A stretch of DNA of 32,759 bases from Bacteroidales bacterium. Its GTDB lineage: Bacteria > Bacteroidota > Bacteroidia > Bacteroidales > GCA-2748055. A program made the position numbers and the translations under genes. The notes under the pieces were generated by a model. That model saw nothing but the letters and a program-made list of their open reading frames with translations. It was not told where the DNA came from and made no database searches. The stretch covers positions 1-32,759 of the forward strand of contig JAUUZQ010000038.1 in assembly GCA_030589895.1 (NCBI GenBank), written 5' to 3'. Positions 14,553-23,091 of the stretch are shown piece by piece; within the stretch, counting starts at the first letter, position 1, and the number at the start of each line of letters is the position of its first letter.

Positions 14553-15614
14553 ATGTACACACCCGAATATCTTGAAGATTTTAGCAGAAAAGTATTTGAA
14601 AAGATGGGCTGCAGTCCTGCAGATGCCAAAGCTGCTACCAAAGTTTTTATTGCAGCTGAACTGACAGGACTTCCATCACACGGAATGACAAGAATAAAAG
14701 ATTATTTTCAGCTCTGGCAGGCAGGCAGGATCAATGTAACTCCTAATATCAGGATAGTCCACGAATCTCCGAGTACGGCTGTTGTAGATGGAGACAATGC
14801 AATTGGAATGATCGCTGCTACAAAATCGATGGAAATTGCTATTGAAAAAGCAAAAACTGCAGGAACCGGATGGGTATCTACAAAAGGATCCAATCACTAT
14901 GGACTAGCAAGTTACTATACTTTAATGGCTATTGAGCACGATATGATTGGGATATCGATGACCATTGCCAATCCTCTGGTAGCACCAACATGGTCTGTTA
15001 CGCCGATGCTGGGAACCAATCCGATTGCGGTTGCCGTTCCTGCGAAAAGTTATCCCCCATTCTCTGCAGACCTTGCAACCACCGCAATTGCAAGAGGGAA
15101 ACTGGCAATGATGGCCAAGAAGGGTGAAAAAGTTTCATTGGGAAATGTTCAGGATAAAGACGGAGTTCCTTCAGACAATCCCGATATACTAAAAGAAGGT
15201 GGATCAATTCTACCCCTGGGAGGACATAAAGGATATGCCCTGAGTTCCATTGTGGACATCTTCTCTTCGGTATTGTCAGGTGCCAACTTTGGTCCATTCT
15301 GTCCCCCTTCACTTGCCTATCTGCCAGTTAAGGATGAGAAAGTTGGAGACGGAACCGGACATTTCTTCGGAGCAATGCGTGTTGATGCATTCCAGGAAAA
15401 AGATGTATTTCTAAAGCAAATGGACCTATGGATCGAAACCTTCAAAGGTGCCAAGCCTGCCAAAGGTCACGACAGGGTATTGATACCTGGAGAAATAGAA
15501 AGAGAAACCCGTGAGCGGATATTAAAAGAGGGAATCACTATTATTGAGCCCATACAAAAAGAGATGAAGAATATTGCTGAGATATTTGGGATTGAGTTTG
15601 AGATGGGAAAATAA
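14553..15614 (+). CDS. Malate/L-lactate dehydrogenase (Ldh_2) family oxidoreductase
   Basis: A 353-residue enzyme of the Ldh_2/YlbC family (PF02615), NAD(P)-dependent dehydrogenases of 2-hydroxy or imino acids, such as malate, ureidoglycolate, sulfolactate and delta-1-piperideine-2-carboxylate. Diagnostic features are GLPSHGMTRI (about 38-47, with the catalytic His), VSTKGSNHYGLASYYT (about 108-123), MLGTNPIAVAVP, and LGGHKGYALSSIVDI (about 219-233). Substrate cannot be assigned. It follows the amidohydrolase by 77 nt but has its own -7 box. The 3' end abuts a reversed gene relic at 15618. Confidence 0.88.
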   Translation: MYTPEYLEDFSRKVFEKMGCSPADAKAATKVFIAAELTGLPSHGMTRIKDYFQLWQAGRINVTPNIRIVHESPSTAVVDGDNAIGMIAATKSMEIAIEKAKTAGTGWVSTKGSNHYGLASYYTLMAIEHDMIGISMTIANPLVAPTWSVTPMLGTNPIAVAVPAKSYPPFSADLATTAIARGKLAMMAKKGEKVSLGNVQDKDGVPSDNPDILKEGGSILPLGGHKGYALSSIVDIFSSVLSGANFGPFCPPSLAYLPVKDEKVGDGTGHFFGAMRVDAFQEKDVFLKQMDLWIETFKGAKPAKGHDRVLIPGEIERETRERILKEGITIIEPIQKEMKNIAEIFGIEFEMGK

Positions 15615-15617
15615 AAG

Positions 15618-15845
15618 AAAGCTTTCGGCTCCGGACACCGACAATGTTCCAGTAGCATAAAGAGGAAGAAGAAGATCAATAGCAATTCCATCAACCTCTA
15701 TGACATGTACAGTTCCTTCTATAATATAGTCAATGCTCCCGTCTAAAGTTGCTGAATACAGTGCAGCACCCTCTACTGCATCGAGATCCATAGTAAGAGG
15801 TAAAATGAGAGATACCGTAGCTCCACCGGCGATTGATAAATCATT
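15618..15845 (-). pseudogene. Fragment of a LEA14-like (LEA type 2) protein gene
   Basis: The minus strand reads about 75 residues of protein-like sequence. It includes SIAGGATVSLILPLTMDL, then DGSIDYIIEGTVHV and a final ATGTLSVSGAESF. The alternating hydrophobic strands and closing GTLSVSG resemble the C-terminal half of a LEA type 2 (WHy-like) domain. Upstream the frame meets TGA at 15846-15848 and another stop two codons earlier, and no start codon or signal peptide is present. Downstream it runs without a break into the antisense of the dehydrogenase gene. This looks like a gene remnant whose ends were lost. A TACATTTG box at 15853-15860 precedes it. The family guess is tentative. Confidence 0.45.
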
Positions 15846-15901
15846 TCAAGGTCAAATGTATAACTATATTTCAAGTTGAATTAAGTATTACTAATAGTTA
15901 T

Positions 15902-18900
15902 TTACAACTCCAGCATCCTCCCCGGTGTCCACGCTGCACCAAGCTCATCGAGCTCATTTTCAATCGCCTTGATTTCAACATCCAATGCTTTTAACTGGTC
16001 GATCAGCGGTGGAAACTCCTCCTTCAATATCTCAAACTGATCAACTGCGGTTTGAGTCAGCCCGGCGGTATTGCTCCAATGTGCCCATGCTGCTATATTA
16101 AGTCTGCGTCCCAAGGGCATATCCATTGGAGGGAGCTCCTCCCAGCTGGCTTTGGCCTGTGGACCATCAATCAGATATTGCATATCTTTCAGCTGCATCT
16201 CAATAGCCTCAATCCTGTTAAGCATTGAGAGAACCACACCCGGTGTTTGCAGTGAGACCTGTTTTAAAGAGGCTATTTTCTTCAGCTCCTCTGAAATCAT
16301 CATTTCAACACCCATAAACACACGTGATAGCTCTGTCATGTTTTTCTGAAACTCCACAACAACTGCTCTGTCATCAGCAGGCAGCGTGGCAAGATTCAAT
16401 AATTTTGCCTCAAATTTTACAGGCTCCACCAATCTCACTGTTTCAGATTTTGAGATCATGTCAAGTGAAACGCTGTACTCTCCAGGCATTGCCAATGTCC
16501 CACCTCTTCCTGATGAAGTAGGCTTGAATTTTCCATCGCTGTTTCTTACCGGAGAAGGATTGTGATATCTGAGATCCCAATTCAGCCTGTTGATCCCTTT
16601 TCCTGCTGACTTGGTAATTCTGCGAACTGCCACACCGGAGTCATCGTATATTGTAAAAACAAGATAGGGCGAAATTTCATTCTCTTCAGCCCTCAGTTGA
16701 TCCCTTGTTGGTTGCGGAATTGGCTTTTTATCCTTAAACAGATCCTTCTCTTTCTCTTTCCTCTCTGCTTTCATCGTTTGTGGGACATCCTTCAGATAAT
16801 AAGTAATGACTGCACCAAAATCAGGATTTTTTACTGAATAGAATGTTGAACCCTGTCCGGATTTCCCCCTTGTTGAAGCATACATCCTGGCTACCGGAAT
16901 ATCAAAGATATGTGCATCACTCTCCTCCACAGCCTTGTTCCTGGCCATCTCCCTCAGAGGTGAATAGTCATCAAGAATATAAAATCCCCTTCCAAATGTA
17001 GCGAGTACCAGGTCATTTTCGCGCTCCTGGATAACCATATCCCTCACGGCAATGGTCGGAATACCGGATTTCAGCTGAACCCAATCTTTCCCTCCATCAA
17101 GGGTGAAGTAACAAGCAAATTCAGTACCTGCAAACATGAGTGAAGAAACTTTTCCATCCTGTTCTATTGTATGTACGGTCTCTGTTTCAGGGAGATTCGA
17201 AGCAATAGATGTCCAACTCTTTCCTTTGTCAGTACTCTTCAGTACATAAGGTTTAAAATCGTCACGCTTGCGGTTATCAAATGTTACATACACTACATTT
17301 TCATCGAATTTATCAGCCATAATATCGCTGATATAAGTGTATTCAGGTATTCCTTCAAATTTCTTAACCTGTCTCCATGACTCTCCTCCATTTTCTGTGA
17401 TCGACAATACACCATCATCAGTACCGGCATAAAGAAGATCCTCATTCAGAGGCGATTCACTAAAAGAAACTCCTGTTCCAAAGAGACTTGTAGAGACATC
17501 TTTTACCACTGCGTCGTAGCTCCAGAACTGGCCCATTGCTGACCATGTATTTCTGTCCATCCCTGAGGTAAGATCGTCGCTGATCACTTCCCAGCTATCT
17601 CCCCTGTCATCTGACCTGAATAACTTATTGGCCATTATATATATACGTGTCGGGGAGTGTTTGCTTACTACAAGGGGTGCATTCCAGTTCCATTTATACG
17701 TATCCTCTCCCTTACGTGGTCTGGGCTTAACACCTACATTCTCACCACTTTTGTTATCATAACGTGATACGTTGCCATATTGCGATTCAGCATATATAAT
17801 ATTCGGATCAGTAGGGTCAATAGCGATCCAGAATCCATCACCACCCAGGATGGATTTCCAATCTTCATTTGTAACACCTGCACTGCTAAGATTCCTTGAA
17901 GGTCCCATCAGCGTATTGTTGTCCTGCGTTCCTCCAAATACATTATAGAAAGGAAGCTGATTATCCACATTGACACGATAGAACTGTGTCACAGGTAAAT
18001 TGGATTTATATAGGTATGTTTTCCCTGCATCAAATGATTCATATACGCCACCATCACCACCGATGAGAAAATGCTTGTGATCAGCAGGGTCTATCCACAA
18101 TGCATGATCGTCTACATGTCTGCCATTGTTGCCCAAATTAGTCCAGGTCTTGCCTCCGTCTTTTGTAACTTTGGAGATAGTTTCCATTGTATATACAATA
18201 TCCACATCTACAGGATCGCAATATATTTCATTGTAATACTGACCACTTGCTGAATGATCACCCATTTTATTCCATGATGCACCTCTGTCTACTGACCTGT
18301 AAAATCCACTCTTTCCCTCCGCAGCTTCAACGATCAGGTAAACAACATTATGATCAACAGGAGAAACATCTATTCCCATTCCACCCAGATCCACTTCTGG
18401 AAGACCTTTGCTGCTCTTCACCCAGTTTTCGCCACCATCGATGGAACGATAAACAGCAGACTCAGGACCACCACCAATTTTGGTATACACATGTCTGCGA
18501 CGCTGTTCGCTCGTTGCATACATCAGATCAGGATCAACAGGATCAATTACAATATTATTTATTCCAGTGTGCTCACTGATTTCCAATACTTTTTTCCAGT
18601 TTTCGCCACCATCGCATGTTTTATACAGACCACGGTCACCACCCGGACCCCAGACCGAACCTTCAGCAGCCACAAAAACAACATTGGAATTTCTTGGGTC
18701 AACCACGATCCCTCCAATTTGCCTGGAGTCTTTCAATCCCATGTTCTTCCAGTTCTTGCCTCCATCTTCAGATTTATAAACCCCATCACCATACCCGAGT
18801 GCCCGCTGATGATTGTTTTCACCTGTACCAACCCAGATTACATTATGGTTGTTAGGATCCATGGTCACTACACCAATTGAATATGAGCCCTCTTTTTCGA

Positions 18901-19204
18901 AAACCGGTTTGAACGTCGTTCCATTATTTACCGTTTTCCAAACATTTCCTGAAGCAATGCCTACATACCATTCACTATTGTTATCCGGATTCACTGCAAA
19001 ATCTGCAATTCTCCCAGAAGTGAGTGCCGGACCAATACTCCTCCATTTTAATCCACTGTAGATTGAGGATGATGATTTTTCATCTTTCTTTTCATCACCT
19101 TTCTTTTTTTCTTTGGCTAAAACAGTCTCTGATCCAACTGTGAAAAGCATGAACATAACACTCAAGACAAGCGACAAAGCCCGAAAACTGACAAATTTCT
19201 TCAT
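15902..19204 (-). CDS. Secreted BNR/sortilin-like beta-propeller protein
   Basis: A 1100-residue exported protein. The signal peptide covers about residues 1-30 (LVLSVMFMLFTVGSETVLA), followed by a charged Lys/Glu-rich linker. From about 48 to 760 there are many Asp-box/BNR units: SEDGGKNW, CDGGENW, SIDGGENW, SVDRGASW, TKDGGKTW, SDDRGDSW, TENGGESW and STDKGKSW. This predicts one or two large propellers of the VPS10/sortilin or sialidase-like type. The last 250 residues are a beta domain then long helices. Such proteins are often labelled glycosyl hydrolase, but no catalytic site is evident. There is no T9SS C-terminal domain or lipobox. It is monocistronic. Confidence 0.82.
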   Translation of the reverse strand: MKKFVSFRALSLVLSVMFMLFTVGSETVLAKEKKKGDEKKDEKSSSSIYSGLKWRSIGPALTSGRIADFAVNPDNNSEWYVGIASGNVWKTVNNGTTFKPVFEKEGSYSIGVVTMDPNNHNVIWVGTGENNHQRALGYGDGVYKSEDGGKNWKNMGLKDSRQIGGIVVDPRNSNVVFVAAEGSVWGPGGDRGLYKTCDGGENWKKVLEISEHTGINNIVIDPVDPDLMYATSEQRRRHVYTKIGGGPESAVYRSIDGGENWVKSSKGLPEVDLGGMGIDVSPVDHNVVYLIVEAAEGKSGFYRSVDRGASWNKMGDHSASGQYYNEIYCDPVDVDIVYTMETISKVTKDGGKTWTNLGNNGRHVDDHALWIDPADHKHFLIGGDGGVYESFDAGKTYLYKSNLPVTQFYRVNVDNQLPFYNVFGGTQDNNTLMGPSRNLSSAGVTNEDWKSILGGDGFWIAIDPTDPNIIYAESQYGNVSRYDNKSGENVGVKPRPRKGEDTYKWNWNAPLVVSKHSPTRIYIMANKLFRSDDRGDSWEVISDDLTSGMDRNTWSAMGQFWSYDAVVKDVSTSLFGTGVSFSESPLNEDLLYAGTDDGVLSITENGGESWRQVKKFEGIPEYTYISDIMADKFDENVVYVTFDNRKRDDFKPYVLKSTDKGKSWTSIASNLPETETVHTIEQDGKVSSLMFAGTEFACYFTLDGGKDWVQLKSGIPTIAVRDMVIQERENDLVLATFGRGFYILDDYSPLREMARNKAVEESDAHIFDIPVARMYASTRGKSGQGSTFYSVKNPDFGAVITYYLKDVPQTMKAERKEKEKDLFKDKKPIPQPTRDQLRAEENEISPYLVFTIYDDSGVAVRRITKSAGKGINRLNWDLRYHNPSPVRNSDGKFKPTSSGRGGTLAMPGEYSVSLDMISKSETVRLVEPVKFEAKLLNLATLPADDRAVVVEFQKNMTELSRVFMGVEMMISEELKKIASLKQVSLQTPGVVLSMLNRIEAIEMQLKDMQYLIDGPQAKASWEELPPMDMPLGRRLNIAAWAHWSNTAGLTQTAVDQFEILKEEFPPLIDQLKALDVEIKAIENELDELGAAWTPGRMLEL

Positions 19205-19377
19205 TACTAATTATTATTTTAAAAAATTAAAGTCACACCCTGCAACACTTCCCATTCAATATGCACTATACATATTCAGCCTCCTAAATTAACATAATAT
19301 CACAAAACTCAATGTGCCACAAATCACATTACTCCCAAGCGAAATGATTTAAGCGAACAGAAGTTTCAGGAAATCAC

Positions 19378-19385
19378 TATTTTTG
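19378..19385 (+). promoter_or_regulatory. -7 element of the nitroreductase gene
   Basis: TATTTTTG is an exact TAnnTTTG, 15 nt before the ATG at 19401. It overlaps an in-frame TTG at 19383, which argues for the ATG. No -33 TTTG is seen. Confidence 0.55.
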
Positions 19386-19400
19386 AAAAAAATTTCAATA

Positions 19401-20147
19401 ATGACAACAAATCTGAACCAACACAGAAGCATACGTAAATATAAAGACACCCCCATCTCTGAAGAGATGCTTTCGGAGATTCTATATGCCGGAACCCGGG
19501 CCTCCACAACCGGAAATATGCAGGTATACTCGATAATAGCGACCAGAGATAATGAGATCAAAGCAGAACTCTCACCTTGCCACTTTAACCAGCCCATGAT
19601 AAAGGAGGCTCCGCTTGTACTCACTTTTTGTGCAGATTTCAATCGCTTCAACAAGTGGTGTCAGCAAAATGATGCTAAGCCAGGATACGATAATTTTCTC
19701 TCTTTTATAACAGCAGCTATCGACGCACTTCTCGTAGCTCAAAATGTTTGTATTGCAGCTGAAAATGAAGGACTGGGGATTTGCTATCTTGGGACAACAA
19801 TATATACAGCTGAGAAAATAATTGAGATACTGGACTTGCCTCCTGGAGTTGTTCCAATTACTACCCTTACCCTGGGCTATCCCGATGAAGCCCCTCCCCT
19901 AACCGACCGCCTCCCTCTGGATGCAGTAGTACACTATGAAAAATACACTGACTATAGCAAAGAAAAAATTGATGAATTGTATAGTGAAAAAGAAAAGCTG
20001 GAATCCAACAAGCAATTTATTGAAGAAAATGGGGTGAAAAACCTGGCCCAGGTCTTTACAGATGTGAGATATAAGAAGGGGGATAATGTGGCTTTTTCAA
20101 ATGCCTTGCTTGAGGTTTTGAAGAAGCAGGGGTTTATGGAGCAATAG
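19401..20147 (+). CDS. Nitroreductase family protein (NfsA/FRP-like)
   Basis: A 248-residue FMN-dependent flavoprotein of the nitroreductase superfamily, reducing nitro compounds, quinones or flavins with NAD(P)H. The N-terminal HRSIRKYKDTPISEEMLSEI (about 8-27) carries the FMN-phosphate Arg residues, GTRASTTGNMQVYSI contacts flavin, and NEGLGICYLGTTIY (about 124-137) and TLTLGYPDEAPP (about 156-167) are family hallmarks. The C-terminal helical tail after about 185 resembles the NADPH-type FRP/NfsA extension. Physiological substrate is unknown. The ATG at 19401 is preferred because the TTG six codons upstream is part of the promoter. Confidence 0.87.
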   Translation: MTTNLNQHRSIRKYKDTPISEEMLSEILYAGTRASTTGNMQVYSIIATRDNEIKAELSPCHFNQPMIKEAPLVLTFCADFNRFNKWCQQNDAKPGYDNFLSFITAAIDALLVAQNVCIAAENEGLGICYLGTTIYTAEKIIEILDLPPGVVPITTLTLGYPDEAPPLTDRLPLDAVVHYEKYTDYSKEKIDELYSEKEKLESNKQFIEENGVKNLAQVFTDVRYKKGDNVAFSNALLEVLKKQGFMEQ

Positions 20148-20204
20148 GCAGTATCCGGCTTGTGCACTTTGCGATCTGACTTAGCACTTTTCCCCTGATT
20201 TCTG

Positions 20205-20234
20205 TTTGTTAATTGCAATTAAGTTTTATATTTG
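20205..20234 (+). promoter_or_regulatory. Promoter of the small lipoprotein gene
   Basis: TTTG (20205-20208), an 18-nt spacer and TATATTTG (20227-20234) form a full Bacteroidetes-type promoter ending 33 nt before the ATG at 20268. Confidence 0.7.
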
Positions 20235-20267
20235 TAACAGTATTGATTCAGAACAAATTTTAACGCC

Positions 20268-20393
20268 ATGAAAAGAGCAGCTATTTTAATCGTACTTGTA
20301 TTCGCTATTGGGTTGGTAATGAGCTCCTGCAGTAAAGAAGTATGTCCGGCATATTCTCAGCAAGAGACTGATCAATTTGAGAACGTAGGATAG
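20268..20393 (+). CDS. Small lipoprotein, 41 residues
   Basis: The ATG at 20268 opens a 41-residue reading frame ending TAG at 20391. It has a basic N-terminus (MKRAA), a hydrophobic core (ILIVLVFAIGLVM) and the lipobox MSSC, predicting acylated Cys21. The mature peptide is only 21 residues (CSKEVCPAYSQQETDQFENVG). A complete promoter lies upstream and a terminator just downstream, so it is probably a free-standing gene despite its size. The post-lipobox CPAY recalls very short Bacteroidetes lipoproteins of unknown role. It lies ahead of the exported protein at 20524. I cannot assign a function. Confidence 0.75.
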   Translation: MKRAAILIVLVFAIGLVMSSCSKEVCPAYSQQETDQFENVG

Positions 20394-20420
20394 ATATAAC
20401 CGCACATAGTGTAGCTTTAT

Positions 20421-20449
20421 AGAGATTTACCTATGGTGAATCTTTTTTT
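20421..20449 (+). terminator. Rho-independent terminator after the small lipoprotein
   Basis: Arms 20423-20431 (agatttacc) and 20435-20443 (ggtgaatct) form a 9-bp stem with one T-G and a 3-nt loop, followed by seven T residues. It separates the 41-codon gene from the gene at 20524. Confidence 0.75.
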
Positions 20450-20523
20450 ATTTATAAAACTTCCATCCTCTTTATTCGTTATAACTTATAGACAATAGCT
20501 TAAGTTCAACAGCTTCTACAAGA

Positions 20524-21363
20524 GTGAAACAAGTCATAATCATCGGAATAATAACACTTCTGGCAATTCCACGGATATTTGCACAGGGGGTATTGGAAGA
20601 ACAGAAAAAAACTCTTTTTTCCGATGAACGTACTATTGGTATCAATATTAACAGCAATGGCATTGGAGCCAATTACAGATATGCGCGATATATTGATGCC
20701 CGCAACAGGTGGCATTATGACTTCGATCTGGACTACGTTAAGCATCCAAAAGAATATAAATCAATAATTGCATTTGAATATTATACCCGAAGGTTTGTTT
20801 TTGGAAAAGAGAATTTTTTCTGGGAAACTAAGGGATATATTGGAAGACATCACGAGCTATACCGTAAGCATGATAAATCTTCCATCTCAGTAAAGTTATT
20901 CTATTCGGGAGGACTCTCACTGGGCTTCCAGAAACCTATCTACTATGATATTCTGTATTACAATAGCTTTGGAGAAGTTATCGATTCAGAAATTAAAACA
21001 TTTGATCCCAGCATACACCTGTACAATTATGGAGGTACAGCCTCATTTACCAAGGGCCTGAATGAAATAAAGGTAATTCCGGGATTGGCTGTAAAAGCAG
21101 GTTTTAACTTTGAATACAGCGAGAAAGAACCTCTTGTACATGCACTTGAAGCAGGAATTGAATTCACTGTATATCCCCGGGATATTGAAATCATGGCCAC
21201 CGAAGAAAGCAATTTCTTTTTTTTCAAAATGTACCTTGGCTACCGGTTCGGGAATGTGGTTGATATTAGTGATGTTGCAAAGGCTAAATCCCGTAAAGAG
21301 CGGCGCAATGAGCTGCGTGACGCGAAGCAACAATCACCCTCTCGTCAGTTTAGGATCTTCTAG
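20524..21363 (+). CDS. Uncharacterised exported beta-rich protein
   Basis: A 279-residue protein with a signal peptide ([17 protein letters not shown], cleavage near residue 21). The mature part alternates aromatic and charged residues (WHYDFDLDYVK, FEYYTRRFVFGKENFFW, FNFEYSEKEP), as in a small outer-membrane beta-barrel, and ends its barrel-like part at MYLGYRFGNVV. A basic tail of about 35 residues (KAKSRKERRNELRDAKQQ) follows, unusual for a barrel C-terminus. The start is GTG at 20524; no nearby ATG preserves the signal peptide. It lies just downstream of the small lipoprotein terminator. I do not recognise a named family. Confidence 0.7.
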   Translation: MKQVIIIGIITLLAIPRIFAQGVLEEQKKTLFSDERTIGININSNGIGANYRYARYIDARNRWHYDFDLDYVKHPKEYKSIIAFEYYTRRFVFGKENFFWETKGYIGRHHELYRKHDKSSISVKLFYSGGLSLGFQKPIYYDILYYNSFGEVIDSEIKTFDPSIHLYNYGGTASFTKGLNEIKVIPGLAVKAGFNFEYSEKEPLVHALEAGIEFTVYPRDIEIMATEESNFFFFKMYLGYRFGNVVDISDVAKAKSRKERRNELRDAKQQSPSRQFRIF

Positions 21364-22473
<1,110 letters not shown>

Positions 22474-22490
22474 TGCGATTTCAAGAATTC

Positions 22491-22580
22491 CTTCATCTGC
22501 TGCGTTATGCTTGCCTTCAAAATGGTCGCTTACAAGAGTAAGCTCACATTTTTCAGGCTTCACAAGCCTTGCATATGAAG
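22491..22580. repeat. 90-bp imperfect palindrome downstream of gap
   Basis: The element is exactly symmetric about 22535.5. Terminal arms CTTCATCTGC and GCATATGAAG pair at 9 of 10 bases. The centre is a perfect GCTTAC-AAGA-GTAAGC hairpin, flanked by matching AAAATG and CATTTT blocks. By hand, 27 of 43 aligned pairs match. It lies between the gap stop and its terminator, so it would be transcribed. The layout CATCTGCTGCGTT...CCTTGCATATG resembles dispersed palindromic repeats I recall from other bacterial genomes, but I cannot name the family. Confidence 0.7.
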
Positions 22581-22601
22581 TTTTCTTAAAATCTAATCAA
22601 T

Positions 22602-22635
22602 AAAAAAGCTGCTTCAAATTGAAGCGGCTTTTTTA
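22602..22635 (+). terminator. Rho-independent terminator of gap
   Basis: Arms 22608-22615 and 22621-22628 (gctgcttc/gaagcggc, one T-G) with a short loop are flanked by A6 and T6 runs. It can work on both strands but is placed to end the gap transcript. Confidence 0.85.
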
Positions 22636-22646
22636 GTTTTTATCCT

Positions 22647-22676
22647 AAAAAAAAGGTGTCACTTTCGCGACACCTT
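22647..22676 (-). terminator. Rho-independent terminator of the siaC-like gene
   Basis: Arms 22653-22662 and 22667-22676 form a 10-bp stem closed by a GAAA (GNRA) tetraloop in the minus-strand RNA, followed by eight U residues. It sits 24 nt past the stop of the gene at 22701 and about 20 nt from the gap terminator. Confidence 0.85.
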
Positions 22677-22700
22677 CTCAATATTATAATTTCCTTCCGT

Positions 22701-23078
22701 TTAATAATACTCTATCAACTCAAACGGAATCTGTATTGTTTGTTCATAATGTTGTCCCAGTTCTTCTATAGACTCATCACCCTCTTCAAAATACCATTTA
22801 ATCAGAACATCTTCTCCCTTCCCGTGATTCACCTTCATAATCCTCAACAGTTCCAGCATATACTTTGAAGATCCACTATTGATGTACTCAAGCTTTATAT
22901 TCATGACCGTCTTCTCAACAGGATTCAGAAAATATTCGTTCAACCAATTAATCAATCTCTCAAAAAATTCGCCCGGATCTTCAGGTATCGATCTGCCTTC
23001 TATATTGAGTTCTCCGCTGGCAGACAGAAATTCAACTTCGGGTGAATTAAAAGATTTTTTTAAATGCAGGTCGTTCAT
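22701..23078 (-). CDS. SiaC-family regulatory phosphoprotein (DUF1987)
   Basis: A 125-residue protein matching the SiaC/DUF1987 domain: NSPEVEFLSASGELNIEGRS (about 11-30), then IPEDPGEFFERLINWLNEYF (31-50), LEYINSGSSKYML (about 63-75) and WYFEEGDESIEELGQHYE. In Pseudomonas SiaC is phosphorylated on Thr68 by SiaB and dephosphorylated by SiaA to control diguanylate cyclase and aggregation. Here the matching position appears to be Ser68, which could still accept phosphate. No SiaA or SiaB partner is in the window. It starts 13 nt after the permease stop, so the two are probably cotranscribed. The domain is firm; signalling partners are unknown. Confidence 0.82.
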   Translation of the reverse strand: MNDLHLKKSFNSPEVEFLSASGELNIEGRSIPEDPGEFFERLINWLNEYFLNPVEKTVMNIKLEYINSGSSKYMLELLRIMKVNHGKGEDVLIKWYFEEGDESIEELGQHYEQTIQIPFELIEYY

Positions 23079-23091
23079 AAGGATCTCTATT

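Noticed and set aside
18187..18880. Long plus-strand open frames within the BNR gene
   Set aside because: They are antisense to a clearly coding repeat-rich gene, have no family-like sequence, and arise from its periodic codon pattern.
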